A stretch of 54,220 nucleotides of DNA, from assembly GCA_900551965.1 (NCBI GenBank), contig URYF01000003.1, positions 1 through 54,220 on the forward strand. Reading direction: 5' to 3'. Positions 39,408-48,832 of this stretch are shown in pieces. The position numbers were made by a program, and so were the translations under genes. The notes under the pieces are model-generated. The model did not search any database. It saw nothing but the letters and a program-made list of their open reading frames with translations, and was not told the origin of the DNA. The stretch comes from an uncultured bacterium (GTDB lineage Bacteria; Cyanobacteriota; Vampirovibrionia; Gastranaerophilales; Gastranaerophilaceae). Numbering within the stretch: the stretch's first letter is position 1; the number at the start of each line of letters is the position of its first letter.

Positions 39408-40736
39408 ATGAACAAAACTTTAGTGAAATATCCGTTTTTAACAAAAGATGTAGAGATATATGAAAGAGAAAATGGACATAAAATTGTATTAGCGCATAAG
39501 TCCGGAGAGATGGTTAATGTTTCAACCTGGGTTAAAACCGGTTCTATTAACGAAGATGATAAAAATAACGGGATTTCACATTTTCTTGAACACTTGATGT
39601 TTAAGGGAACAAATACTTATAAGGTTGGAGAATTTGACAGAATGCTTGAGTCTAAAGGGGCAATTGTTAATGCTGCAACCTGGAAGGATTACACATTCTA
39701 TTATGTAACCTTGCCAAAAGGTATTGATGATAAAGATTTTAAATTGGCACTTGATTTGCATTCAGATATGATGATGAACCCTGTTTTCCCATCAGAAGAA
39801 CTCGGGGCAACTTTTAATATCAATGATAATACTGTAACTGATAAGCGTGAACGTCATGTTGTTATTGAAGAAATTAGAATGCGCAAGGATCAGCCTTGGA
39901 CAAAGGTTTATAATAAATGTAATTATAATATGTACACCTCTCACCCATATAAACGTGATGTAATTGGTACTCCTGAAATTATCTCAGGTGTTACGAGAGA
40001 AGACATTGATAATTATTATAGAAAATTTTACACCCCGAAAAACATGACAACTATTGTTGTTGGAGATTTTAATCATGAAGAAGTTTTGAATACACTTTGT
40101 GAGAAATTTACTTTCCCCGACAGAGTTGAAGCAGAAAATAGAGTAAATCCTATTGATACCCCTGTTTCCGAAACAAAATATGTTGAGGCAAAAGCTAATG
40201 TTCAAACATCATATTTAATGTTTGGCTGGCTGGGTCCTAAAGCTAATGATTTAAAAGCAACTATATGTCTTGATTTGATTAGTATTATCTTTGGTGATGG
40301 TTCTAGCTCAAGGCTGCAGCAAAACCTTATAGAAAAACTTCCTGAACAAATTTTTAATATGATTGGTTCAGAGCATTATCAATTTAAAGATGGTAATAAC
40401 TTCTTTATTCAGGCTAATTTCAATTCTGATTCAAAGGATAGAGCTATTGAACTTGTAAAATTAGAGCTTGCAAATCTTTTAAATGTGAAAATTACAGATG
40501 AAGAACTGTCAAAGGCTAAAAAACGTACAAAATCAAGGTTTGCTGATTCTGCGGAAACAGTATCCGAAATTGGTGAAACTATAGGCTATTATATGACAGT
40601 TTGTGAGGATTTAAAACTCATAGAAGAATACCTTGCAGATTTAGACAGTATCACAGTTGAGGACTTGGAAGATAATATTAAAAAGTATCTTTCACTTGAA
40701 AATGCTGTAATTTCTGTTCTAGAACCGCAGGAGTAA
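39408..40736 (+). CDS. M16-family zinc peptidase
   Basis: 442 aa from ATG 39408 (product begins MNKTLVKYPFLTKDVEIYER), with GAGGTG upstream; GTG at 39399 is unlikely. Inverted zinc motif HFLEH in GISHFLEHLMFKGTNTY (about residues 60-76) and downstream Glu in VVIEEIRMRKDQPW. The second half has the R/Y substrate-binding residues in the usual place. Members (PqqL, MPP, YmxG-like) degrade or process peptides, cytoplasmic or periplasmic; no signal peptide is seen. It is 4 nt before the uracil-DNA glycosylase. Confidence 0.9.
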   Translation: MNKTLVKYPFLTKDVEIYERENGHKIVLAHKSGEMVNVSTWVKTGSINEDDKNNGISHFLEHLMFKGTNTYKVGEFDRMLESKGAIVNAATWKDYTFYYVTLPKGIDDKDFKLALDLHSDMMMNPVFPSEELGATFNINDNTVTDKRERHVVIEEIRMRKDQPWTKVYNKCNYNMYTSHPYKRDVIGTPEIISGVTREDIDNYYRKFYTPKNMTTIVVGDFNHEEVLNTLCEKFTFPDRVEAENRVNPIDTPVSETKYVEAKANVQTSYLMFGWLGPKANDLKATICLDLISIIFGDGSSSRLQQNLIEKLPEQIFNMIGSEHYQFKDGNNFFIQANFNSDSKDRAIELVKLELANLLNVKITDEELSKAKKRTKSRFADSAETVSEIGETIGYYMTVCEDLKLIEEYLADLDSITVEDLEDNIKKYLSLENAVISVLEPQE

Positions 40737-40740
40737 GTTT

Positions 40741-41331
40741 ATGGTTACGGAATTTGATGAAAAACTGGAGGAAATTAAACAAAAATGTTTAAGGTGTGAT
40801 AAATGTTCGCTTTGTCATACCAGAACTAATACTGTTTTTTCAGGCGGGATTCCGAATTCAAAACTTATGCTTATCGGGGAAGCTCCCGGATATTATGAAG
40901 ATCAAAAAGGTGAGCCGTTTGTAGGAAAAGCCGGTCAGCTTTTGGATAAAATCCTTGAAAGTGTCGGGTTTTCCAGACAAAAAGATATCTATATCTGTAA
41001 TACACTGAAATGCCGTCCGCCGGAAAACAGAGATCCGCTACCGGAAGAAAAAGCTGCCTGTAAAGAGTTTCTTGATGCACAAATTGAGATTTTAAAACCA
41101 CGTATAATTCTGCTTTGCGGCAGAGTAGCCGTAAAATCTTTCATAGATACTAATCTGGGGATAACAAAGCTTCGCGGAAAATGGTATGAAGGACCGAATT
41201 TTTCAAAAATGATGCCAATATTTCACCCATCATATTTGTTAAGGAATGACAGTAGAGAAAAGGGTTCTCCCAAATGGCTTATGTGGCAGGATATAAAAGA
41301 AATCCGCAGAGTTTATGACCAGATGAATTGA
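40741..41331 (+). CDS. type-4 uracil-DNA glycosylase
   Basis: 196 aa, typical of family-4 UDG. Cys residues of the [4Fe-4S] cluster in CLRCDKCSLC near the N-terminus and CNTLKCRPP plus a following Cys in KAACKEFL. Active site LMLIGEAPGYYEDQKGEPFVG (GEAPGxxE) and IFHPSYLLR. It removes uracil from DNA. AGGAG precedes the ATG. Operon with the M16 peptidase. The region after it has no gene until 41704. Confidence 0.93.
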   Translation: MVTEFDEKLEEIKQKCLRCDKCSLCHTRTNTVFSGGIPNSKLMLIGEAPGYYEDQKGEPFVGKAGQLLDKILESVGFSRQKDIYICNTLKCRPPENRDPLPEEKAACKEFLDAQIEILKPRIILLCGRVAVKSFIDTNLGITKLRGKWYEGPNFSKMMPIFHPSYLLRNDSREKGSPKWLMWQDIKEIRRVYDQMN

Positions 41332-41462
41332 TGCCGGGGCAAATTACCGTCCGTGTCACCCCTTACTACGACCCTCTCCGACTAAAGAACCTCGCTGAGC
41401 ATTAAATGCCAACGCTCAAAAAGCCCCGCGGAGCGCGTTAATCTAACAAATTTTACCAAGAT
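41332..41462. other. GC-rich intergenic stretch before repeat copy 2
   Basis: No gene is visible. It is distinctly more GC-rich than its surroundings (for example GCCCCGCGGAGCGCG near 41434) with no open frame and no clear tRNA fold. It leads directly into the repeated three-hairpin element and may be a decayed part of the same unit. Confidence 0.4.
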
Positions 41463-41530
41463 TGGTGGCATAGTGCCCCGTCCGACCGAGGACAAAGAAA
41501 AGAGCCTCTGTGGAGGCTCGTTGGAATTAA
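41463..41530 (+). repeat. three-hairpin repeated element, copy 2
   Basis: TGGTGGCATAGTGCCCCGTC followed by CGACCGAGGACAAAG matches copy 1 at 21381 with one substitution in that part. The third stem here is GAGCCTC/GAGGCTC (loop TGTG), against AGCACCTT/AAGGTGCT in copy 1, and both are followed by TTGGAAT. The rest of the gap to 41703 shows only A/T-rich promoter-like sequence. Confidence 0.6.
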
Positions 41531-41703
41531 GAATAGCTGGAAGTATGAAAAAGATTAATTATATTAAACAATATCAAAACTTTTATACTATTCTCTTTCC
41601 GGGTATATATTTTTTGTGAAATCTTAATCTTTTATTTTGTTCAATATTACCTGTTTGTGCTATTGTAATAGAAAGTCTATAGTCAAGTTATGAGGAGTTT
41701 TTT

Positions 41704-42414
41704 ATGAAAAAAAGATATATTTTTGGAACTTTGTTTTTTGTAATTGCAGTGGTTTTCTTTATAAGTATATCGTGCAGTCTTGATAAAAATGATGAAGAAA
41801 GAATTAATGCTCTTGTTCCAAGAATTGGACAAAGGGTCTGGACTTATAATATGAATAAAAAAGAATGGAGAGCTTATAATAAACAAGATGAAGATGATTC
41901 GAAAGATGAGATTGTCTTGCAGGTTCAAGAACCTGTTGGTAACGGCTCTTATACCTCATATAGATTGCTGACAGGTAATGCTCAGGTTCCGAAAGAAGAT
42001 GTTTTAATCGGTGAAGGCAGTCAGGAATTTTTAAGAGGAAAAGATTTATATTCTTATTTCCCTAAAGATTTTGAGTTTTATCAGATTCAGTTTAACGGGG
42101 TTAAGTTTGTGCCGCGTAAACTTTCTGAAAAAGAGGTTTCTGAAATTGTTAAAGGGTATTCGATTATCAAGGTTTCTGATTTGAAAAAAGGCACTTATGA
42201 GGTGGAATATTCTAAAAATAATAATAGGTTTATTGTTTTAAATAATTCAGATCTTAATTTTTATAAATATTATATAATTCCAAATGATAGCAAAAAGTTC
42301 GAAATTGAAGAGTTTTCAAATCAATTTAAAGTTAATGATAAGGTTCATATAAGATTACAGAGAATCGAGGGTTGTTCAAAAAATTATCCTTGTTACGAAA
42401 TTAATGTAAAATAG
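41704..42414 (+). CDS. 236-aa membrane-anchored or lipoprotein-like protein, unknown
   Basis: An N-terminal hydrophobic helix (YIFGTLFFVIAVVFFISISC, residues about 5-24) ends in Cys24; the preceding S-I-S is not a standard lipobox, so either a membrane anchor or an atypical lipoprotein is possible. The outer domain is Lys/Asp/Tyr-rich, likely beta: PRIGQRVWTYNMNKKEWRAY, GSYTSYRLLTGNAQVPKEDV, YEVEYSKNNNRFIVLNN. Two Cys (GCSKNYPC) at the C-terminus can form a disulphide. GAGGAG before the ATG. No family recognised. Confidence 0.65.
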   Translation: MKKRYIFGTLFFVIAVVFFISISCSLDKNDEERINALVPRIGQRVWTYNMNKKEWRAYNKQDEDDSKDEIVLQVQEPVGNGSYTSYRLLTGNAQVPKEDVLIGEGSQEFLRGKDLYSYFPKDFEFYQIQFNGVKFVPRKLSEKEVSEIVKGYSIIKVSDLKKGTYEVEYSKNNNRFIVLNNSDLNFYKYYIIPNDSKKFEIEEFSNQFKVNDKVHIRLQRIEGCSKNYPCYEINVK

Positions 42415-42463
42415 AATTATTGAAATTTGTATGTTTATGCTAATGTAATTTCAGGCAGGAATT

Positions 42464-43774
42464 ATGTTAGCACTACTTACAAATCCAATAGTTATATCAG
42501 TTACATTGCTTTGTATTTTATGTTTATGCAGGGTTAATGTATTGCTGGCATTGATTGTGTCTTCTGTTGTCGGCGGGCTTGTCGGACATATCGGCTTGTC
42601 AGAAGTTATGGATATATTTATTCATGGCATGGGCGGGAATTCCGAAACTGCGCTAAGTTATATTTTATTGGGTGCGTTTGCCGCTTCTATGACCCATACA
42701 GGTTTGGCTCCGGTTTTGTCTATGAAAATTGCCAATGCTATTCAATCGAAGAAGTTTCTGTTGATTTTTATATTAACAGGAATTGCAATTTTGTCGCAAA
42801 ACTTGATTCCTGTACATATTGCGTTTATCCCGATTTTGGTTCCTCCGTTGTTGGGGATTATGAATAAATTGAAGGTTGATAGAAGAGCTGTTGCCTGCGG
42901 TTTGGCTTTTGGCTTAAAGGCTCCGTATATTGTAATCCCTGCTGGTTTTGGGTTGATATTTCAGGGGCTTATTGCTGAGAATTTACTGCAAAACGGGGTC
43001 GAGGTTGTTAAAAATGATATCTGGAAATATACCTGGATTTTGGGTTTGGGCATGTTTATCGGATTTTTGGTATCTATTTTTATTTCGTATAGGAAGCCAA
43101 GAGAGTATCAGAATTTAGAGGTTAAACAGGCTCCGGATAAGGAAGATTTAAGGCTGACAAAAAGTCATTATATTACCCTTGCAGCAGCAGTTCTAACTCT
43201 TGTAGTGCAATTATGGACAAATTCTTTACCATTGGGGGCACTTGTTGGTTTGGCTGTGATTTTTGGGTTTAAGGCTATTGATCATAATAAAATGGATAAA
43301 TTGATAAATGAAGGTGTTGGTTTGATGGGGTATGTTGCATTTGTAATGCTTGTTGCCGCAGGGTTTGCAAGTGTGATGAAGGCTACCGGAGGGATTGATA
43401 CCCTGGTTAATTCAATTACTCCTTATATGATGTCAAGTAAACTAATTGCAGCAGCTTTGATGATGCTTGTCGGGCTTTTTATAACAATGGGTATTGGTAC
43501 TTCATTTGGTACAATCCCGATTTTGGCAGTTTTGTATGTTCCGATTTGTTTAAAATTAGGGTTTAGTATTCCGTCTATAATTATAGTATTGGCGGCAGCC
43601 GCGGCTTTAGGAGATGCTGGTTCTCCAGCATCGGATACAACACTTGGTCCTACAGCAGGATTGGATGCAGACGGACAGCATAATCATATTTGGGATACCT
43701 GTATTCCGACATTCTTGCATTATAATATCCCGCTGATTATTATGGCTTTGTTGTCTGTGGTGATTTTTGGGTAA
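42464..43774 (+). CDS. NhaC/YuiF-type membrane transporter
   Basis: 436 aa with about 11-12 membrane segments. Blocks include LLGAFAASMTHTGLAPVLSM near residue 65, ILSQNLIPVHIAFIPILVPP near 110, AFGLKAPYIVIPAGFGLIFQ near 150 and the C-terminal LAAAAALGDAGSPASDTTLGPTA and DADGQHNHIWDTCIPTFLH. This fits the NhaC antiporter superfamily, YuiF branch, which is related to amino-acid exchangers. It moves an ion or amino acid across the inner membrane; the substrate is open. AGGAATT before the ATG. Only about 50 bp from the previous gene. Confidence 0.8.
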   Translation: MLALLTNPIVISVTLLCILCLCRVNVLLALIVSSVVGGLVGHIGLSEVMDIFIHGMGGNSETALSYILLGAFAASMTHTGLAPVLSMKIANAIQSKKFLLIFILTGIAILSQNLIPVHIAFIPILVPPLLGIMNKLKVDRRAVACGLAFGLKAPYIVIPAGFGLIFQGLIAENLLQNGVEVVKNDIWKYTWILGLGMFIGFLVSIFISYRKPREYQNLEVKQAPDKEDLRLTKSHYITLAAAVLTLVVQLWTNSLPLGALVGLAVIFGFKAIDHNKMDKLINEGVGLMGYVAFVMLVAAGFASVMKATGGIDTLVNSITPYMMSSKLIAAALMMLVGLFITMGIGTSFGTIPILAVLYVPICLKLGFSIPSIIIVLAAAAALGDAGSPASDTTLGPTAGLDADGQHNHIWDTCIPTFLHYNIPLIIMALLSVVIFG

Positions 43775-43878
43775 CTATGCTCATTGCAATTGCTCCTAAA
43801 TTAGTATATTTCATTTAACAAGTTTATACTTCTTTATAAAAACTTTTATTGCGTTTATCTTAATGTTAGACTTTAGTC

Positions 43879-46800
43879 ATGGCTGATGTAGAACAACAAT
43901 ATGTACCGCTCCATCTTCACACGGAGTACTCTCTTCTTGATGGTGCGATTAGAATAGGGGATTTATTAGGGTTTTGTAAGGAAAATAATTTTCCTGCCGT
44001 TGCTGTTACAGACCATGGGGTTATGTACGGTGATATGGAACTTTATGAACTTGCAAGAGACTCTGGGGTTAAGCCGATTATGGGCTGCGAATTTTATGTT
44101 CATGACGGTGATATAACAGAGCATGACAAGACTCATAACCCTTGTTATCACTTGGTTCTGCTTGTTAAAAATAACACAGGTTATGCTAATATAATTAAAT
44201 TGACTTCTACTGCGTGGTGCAAAGGGCGCTATGTCAAACCAAGAATTAACTGGGAGCTTTTAAAAGAACATCACGAAGGGTTGATATGTTGTTCTGCGTG
44301 TCTTGGGGGGGAAGTTTTACAAAGCCTTTTAAAAAATAATTATGATGAAGCTAGAGCTATTGCTAAAAAATATAAAGATTTATTTGGTGATGATTATTAT
44401 ATTGAGCTTCAAGATCACGGGCTTGAGGAACAAAAACGTACAAATCCTGATTTGATAAAAATCGCGCAGGAACTTGATATTGAAATGGTTATCACAAACG
44501 ACTCCCACTATCTGCGTTTAGAAGATGCGGATATGCACGATACCTTGTTGTGTATGCAAACCAATAGTGATAAAGATGACCCAAATCGATTTCATTTTCC
44601 AAATAATGAGTTTTATGTTAAAACTCCGTCTCAGTTAAGGGATTCTTTCAGATGGATGGATAGTGATTTATTTGACAGATGTATCAAAAATACTGTCACT
44701 ATTGCTGAAAAATGTCATTTGATGCTGGAACTTGGCAAAAGTCCTTTGCCGAATTATCCTGTTCCATCAGGTTACACAAACGAAACTTATCTGCAATATC
44801 TTGTCCATTGTGGGTTGAAAAAGCGTTATGGTGAGATTTCTGATGATTTGAAAAAAAGGGTTGAATATGAGCTAGGTGTAATTGAGCAGATGGGATTTGC
44901 CGCATATTTTTTAATTACCTGGGACTTTATTAATTATTCAAAAACCCATGGGATTCCTGTAGGGCCGGGACGTGGTTCTGCTGCGGGTTCTGTTGTCGCT
45001 TATGCTCTTGAAATTACAGATCTTGACCCTATCGAACATAAACTCTTGTTCGAAAGGTTTTTGAATCCTGAACGTTTTACAATGCCCGATATTGATATCG
45101 ACTTTTGTATTGAACGTAGGGGAGAAGTTATTGATTATGTAACCCAAAAATATGGTGAGGATAAAGTTTGCCAGATTATTACGTTTGGTACTTATGCTGC
45201 TAAAGCTGCATTTAAAGGTGTCGCAAGAATTCTGAAAATACCGTTTTCTGAAAGTAACAGGCTTGCGGGGCTAATTGAACCGGCAATTGAGCTTGCGATG
45301 AGTATTAATGACAAAGCAAAAACGCTTAAAGCTGCTATGCAGTATGAAGGCTCTGAACTGCGTGCTTTGTATGATAAAGATGAACAGATTATGATTGATC
45401 CTACAGAGGGTAAAACTGTAGGTATGAAAAAGGTAATTGACCTTGCTATCGGTATTGAAGGTTTAAAAAACAATACCGGCACCCACGCGGCAGGGGTAAT
45501 TATTGCACCAAAGCCTTTAGATGAAATCCTGCCTGTTCAACCGTCAAAAGATGGTATTATTCAAACCGGTTATCCGCCGCATGCGGTTACTGAGGTTTTA
45601 AGTCTGTTGAAGATGGACTTTTTGGGGCTACGAAACCTTACAACTATTTATAAAACCGTCGATATGATTAAGCGTCGTCAAGGAATTGAGCTTGCGATTA
45701 ATGATATTCCGCTAGATGACAAGCCAACTTACGATATGCTTATGACCGGAGATACCGATGGGGTCTTTCAGCTTGAATCACAAGGTATGAAAAACCTTGT
45801 CAAAAGACTTCAGCCGGACGTTTTTGAAGATTTAGGCGCTTTGGTTGCGTTGTTTAGGCCGGGGCCGTTGGATTCAGGCATGGTTGATGACTTTGTTGAA
45901 AGAAAACACGGTCGTCAGGAAATTTCATACGCTCATCCGCTGTTGGAGCCAGTATTAAAAGATACTTACGGTACAATTGTTTATCAGGAACAAATCATGC
46001 AAGTGTTCCAGGTTCTTGCTGATTATTCTCTTGGTCAAGCGGATATGGTTCGCCGTATGATGGGTAAGAAAAAAGTTGATGAGATGGAAAAGCAGAAGGG
46101 CAAATTTATTGAGCGTTCTGCTAAACACGGTATGACATCAGAAGCTGCTACCGGATTGTTTAACCAAATTCTTAGTTTCGCATCATACTGTTTCAACAGG
46201 TCTCACTCTGCAGCTTATGCGTTTGTTGCATACCAAACAGCTTATTTGAAATGTCATTATCCTGTTGAGTATTTATCAGCATTGCTGTCAAGTGTTGCCG
46301 GTGATCAGGAAAAAACTCAGCTCTATATCGAAGAAGCGCTTAAAAAGAATATAAAAGTTCTGCCGCCTGATATTAACCACTCACTTGCAACTTTTACTCC
46401 TGATGGGGAGAATATTAGGTTTGGACTGGCTTCAATCAAGCAGGTTGGGGAAGGTGTTATTGAAGATATTATCAAAGAACGTGAAGAAAACGGTGATTTT
46501 AAATCAATATATGATTATATTAAGCGTGTTGATGTCAAATGCACCAACAAACGTACTCTTGAAGGTTTGATAAAAGCCGGAGCTTTTTCAACTATTGAAA
46601 AAAGCCGTAAACAGCTTATGGAAAATCTTGATTATATTACTGCAACTGCTTCAAAAGAAGCAAAAGAAAAAGAGTCAGGACAAGGCAGTTTGTTTGATAT
46701 GTTAGGCGATACTGCCTCTATTGATGATGCTAAATTCCATCTTGCGGGTTCTGATGAAGAGTATGATGCAAGACAAATTCAACTTTTTGAAAAAGAGTTT

Positions 46801-47424
46801 CTCGGATTTTACGTAACAAGTCATCCGCTTTCGACAATCAGGGATAAATTACCGTTTTTGATGACCCATAAAATCTCAGAAATTTCGGAAGCTCCAAATG
46901 ATAAAGTTGTTACAATCTGTGGGCTTGTAACCGGTATAAAACAAATTCCGACTAAAAATGATCCGACAAAATTTATTCGTTTTGTAACTATTGAAGATCT
47001 CACAGGCAGAATTGATACCCTTGCGTTTAACTCAAAAATTGCAGAGTATAATGATTTCTTACAACAGGAACAAAGAATTATCGTATCCGGAAAAGTCAGC
47101 CGCAGAGGGGAAGATGATCCGCCGATAATTCTTATTGATACGGTTAAGCCGGTTGATAATTCCAATATTTTTACTATTGAACTAAAAAATGAAATGAAAT
47201 ACGAAGAGTTATTCCTGCTGAAACAAATACTTTGCCAGCATTCAGGCTCTGACCCTGTAATGCTCAAGCTTAATGATTTAACTGGACCTGTTAAAATTTT
47301 AGCTTCTTCAATGTTCTGGGTTAATTCTTCAAATGACCTTGTAAATAATTTGAAAAAAGGTTTTGGTGAAGGTTTGGATATTTCAATAAAATCTATGGAT
47401 ACAGATTTAAAAGAAGCAGTTTAG
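43879..47424 (+). CDS. dnaE: DNA polymerase III alpha subunit
   Basis: 1181 aa, full length. PHP domain at the N-terminus (PLHLHTEYSLLDGA, VTDHGVMYG, ITNDSHYLR), with metal residues apparently intact. Polymerase core: GPGRGSAAGSVVAYALEITD, PDIDIDFCIERRGEVIDYV (catalytic Asp), NTGTHAAGVII, LFRPGPLDSGMVDDFVERKHG and NRSHSAAYAFVAYQTAYLKC. The OB domain begins near VVTICGLVTGIK. It is the replicative polymerase. No Shine-Dalgarno is obvious before the ATG, and a G7 run lies in-frame at 44305-44311 (CLGGEV). A terminator overlaps its stop. Confidence 0.97.
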   Translation: MADVEQQYVPLHLHTEYSLLDGAIRIGDLLGFCKENNFPAVAVTDHGVMYGDMELYELARDSGVKPIMGCEFYVHDGDITEHDKTHNPCYHLVLLVKNNTGYANIIKLTSTAWCKGRYVKPRINWELLKEHHEGLICCSACLGGEVLQSLLKNNYDEARAIAKKYKDLFGDDYYIELQDHGLEEQKRTNPDLIKIAQELDIEMVITNDSHYLRLEDADMHDTLLCMQTNSDKDDPNRFHFPNNEFYVKTPSQLRDSFRWMDSDLFDRCIKNTVTIAEKCHLMLELGKSPLPNYPVPSGYTNETYLQYLVHCGLKKRYGEISDDLKKRVEYELGVIEQMGFAAYFLITWDFINYSKTHGIPVGPGRGSAAGSVVAYALEITDLDPIEHKLLFERFLNPERFTMPDIDIDFCIERRGEVIDYVTQKYGEDKVCQIITFGTYAAKAAFKGVARILKIPFSESNRLAGLIEPAIELAMSINDKAKTLKAAMQYEGSELRALYDKDEQIMIDPTEGKTVGMKKVIDLAIGIEGLKNNTGTHAAGVIIAPKPLDEILPVQPSKDGIIQTGYPPHAVTEVLSLLKMDFLGLRNLTTIYKTVDMIKRRQGIELAINDIPLDDKPTYDMLMTGDTDGVFQLESQGMKNLVKRLQPDVFEDLGALVALFRPGPLDSGMVDDFVERKHGRQEISYAHPLLEPVLKDTYGTIVYQEQIMQVFQVLADYSLGQADMVRRMMGKKKVDEMEKQKGKFIERSAKHGMTSEAATGLFNQILSFASYCFNRSHSAAYAFVAYQTAYLKCHYPVEYLSALLSSVAGDQEKTQLYIEEALKKNIKVLPPDINHSLATFTPDGENIRFGLASIKQVGEGVIEDIIKEREENGDFKSIYDYIKRVDVKCTNKRTLEGLIKAGAFSTIEKSRKQLMENLDYITATASKEAKEKESGQGSLFDMLGDTASIDDAKFHLAGSDEEYDARQIQLFEKEFLGFYVTSHPLSTIRDKLPFLMTHKISEISEAPNDKVVTICGLVTGIKQIPTKNDPTKFIRFVTIEDLTGRIDTLAFNSKIAEYNDFLQQEQRIIVSGKVSRRGEDDPPIILIDTVKPVDNSNIFTIELKNEMKYEELFLLKQILCQHSGSDPVMLKLNDLTGPVKILASSMFWVNSSNDLVNNLKKGFGEGLDISIKSMDTDLKEAV

Positions 47425-47443
47425 AATAAACCGCTTCTTTTTT
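47411..47443 (+). terminator. intrinsic terminator overlapping the dnaE stop codon
   Basis: AAGAAGC-A-GTTT pairs with AAAC-C-GCTTCTT around AGAAT, followed by TTTTTT. The stem includes the last codons and the TAG of dnaE. Confidence 0.8.
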
Positions 47444-47464
47444 GAAATAATTATTTTTTCTGGA

Positions 47465-48580
47465 CTAATCAAGGTTTATATTCTTCGTAAGAAATCCTGT
47501 AATATCAAGTTGTTTAACCCCTTGAGCTTCGGCATTTCCTAATAATTGAGGTAATACATCCACGTTTTGTTTTATTGCCTCAGTATCACCAAGTCTGATT
47601 TCGCACAGATTAAAATGTGTTTTAATATTATCCGGTAGCTTATCAGTCATTTTAAATACTTCATTAAGAATTTTAAGGTTTTCAGGTTTAGAATCAGGAG
47701 ATGCCAAGCATCTAACTAGACTTTCGAAAAGGCTTTCTTTACAGTTTTCTCCAAGATCCATAGACGGCATTCCTTTTAATACACTTCCTGCTATTCTAGG
47801 AACAAAGCCTTCTGTTAGTTTTGCCTGTTCTGGAGCCAACGGAGGACGATCTAAAAATTTATTTAAGAAAAATCTGGCAACAGAATCATCTACATTAGAA
47901 GTAACTGTTTCTGCTAAATCAACGGCTTGCGGATTTTCTTTACTTAATTTAGGCAATACATCTAAAATCGCTCCCATAAGGGTTGAAAATCTGTTAGTTT
48001 GACTATTTCGTAACAGTACATTAAAATCAATAGTTGGGAATATAGAATGATTAATAAATGCGCTTGTATTTGATAAGTCGACGATATCATGTGCCAAGCT
48101 TAAATGTCTTTGCGGCATATCGCCGGCTTGTTGTAAAAATGTTGTAATTTCTGCAGCTTTTAGTTTTGCAGCTTTCGCTCCTTTAAGTGTATGGTTAAAA
48201 TTGTTGAGTTTATCAACTTCCCTGGCTTCTTCGTCTGTGAATCTTCGGAATTGACCTATTTGATTGTATTTTTTAGCATTTTCTTGGAAAAATTTTTCAG
48301 CATTATCACAAATATTATCTGGGTTTGCTTTGTCAAGATCAAGATTAAGTGCTTTTGCTTGTTCTTGTAGTGATTTGACTAATTGTTTATGCTTGTTTTG
48401 CTCCTTTTGTGCAATAATTTTTAAAGATCCAATAATTTCGGCATTTGAATTTATTCGGGCTGGGTGTGTAGCTGCGCCCATTGACATAAAGCCGCCTTGA
48501 GTAAATCTGTTAGGCAGTTGTTGAGCTTTTTGAGGGATTATGTCAGAGGCTTTTGATGAAATCTTTGAGAATAATGACAT
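47465..48580 (-). CDS. 371-aa helical protein, unknown
   Basis: 371 aa, AAAGGA before the ATG. Almost entirely helical with Lys/Glu/Gln/Asn: a first helical stretch KIIAQKEQNKHKQLVKSLQE (about residues 54-73), then many amphipathic helices ending QGVKQLDITGFLTKNINL. No signal peptide, no membrane segment. The N-terminal 45 residues are Ser/Gln/Asn/Gly-rich (FTQGGFMSMGAATHPARINS) as in several lineage-specific proteins of this window. Not recognised. Convergent with dnaE. Confidence 0.75.
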   Translation of the reverse strand: MSLFSKISSKASDIIPQKAQQLPNRFTQGGFMSMGAATHPARINSNAEIIGSLKIIAQKEQNKHKQLVKSLQEQAKALNLDLDKANPDNICDNAEKFFQENAKKYNQIGQFRRFTDEEAREVDKLNNFNHTLKGAKAAKLKAAEITTFLQQAGDMPQRHLSLAHDIVDLSNTSAFINHSIFPTIDFNVLLRNSQTNRFSTLMGAILDVLPKLSKENPQAVDLAETVTSNVDDSVARFFLNKFLDRPPLAPEQAKLTEGFVPRIAGSVLKGMPSMDLGENCKESLFESLVRCLASPDSKPENLKILNEVFKMTDKLPDNIKTHFNLCEIRLGDTEAIKQNVDVLPQLLGNAEAQGVKQLDITGFLTKNINLD

Positions 48581-48710
48581 TGGGTGAATCCTTTCTGTTA
48601 TTTGTATTTGTGATTGCCTTTATAAAGTATTATGAAAAATTTTTTTGCTATATATAATTTGCTTGTTAAAATAAATTTACATATATTTCATAATTAAATA
48701 AAAAAAGTGC

Positions 48711-48738
48711 TTGAAAAATAAAATTTAGCATGTATGAT
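48711..48738 (+). promoter_or_regulatory. promoter of tRNA-Gly
   Basis: TTGAAA (48711-48716), 16 bp, TATGAT (48733-48738), 19 bp before the mature 5' end of the tRNA. Confidence 0.6.
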
Positions 48739-48757
48739 TAAAAGGTAACCCGATTAA

Positions 48758-48832
48758 GCGGGGGTAATTCAGTGGTAGAATGCCTCCTTGCCAAGGAGGA
48801 TGTCGCGAGTTCGAGCCTCGTCTCCCGCTCCA
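48758..48832 (+). tRNA. tRNA-Gly (anticodon GCC)
   Basis: Acceptor stem GCGGGGG/CTCCCGC, D arm with TTCAGTGGTAGAAT, anticodon arm CCTCC-TTGCCAA-GGAGG giving anticodon GCC, T arm GCGAG-TTCGAGC-CTCGT, discriminator T and an encoded CCA at 48830-48832. A terminator hairpin follows immediately. Confidence 0.95.

Noticed and set aside
41340..41460. tRNA or other structured RNA in the GC-rich stretch after the uracil-DNA glycosylase
   Set aside because: No cloverleaf or long stem could be drawn; described only as GC-rich spacer.
43840..43880. Leaderless dnaE transcript
   Set aside because: There is no Shine-Dalgarno, but no convincing -35/-10 pair at the right distance either.
44305..44311. G7 run in dnaE as a phase-variation tract
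   Set aside because: It encodes the Gly-Gly of a conserved CLGGEV motif, is in frame, and dnaE is essential; seven G is explained by codon choice.
46821..47267. 148-aa minus-strand frame within dnaE
   Set aside because: Shadow of the conserved OB region of dnaE.
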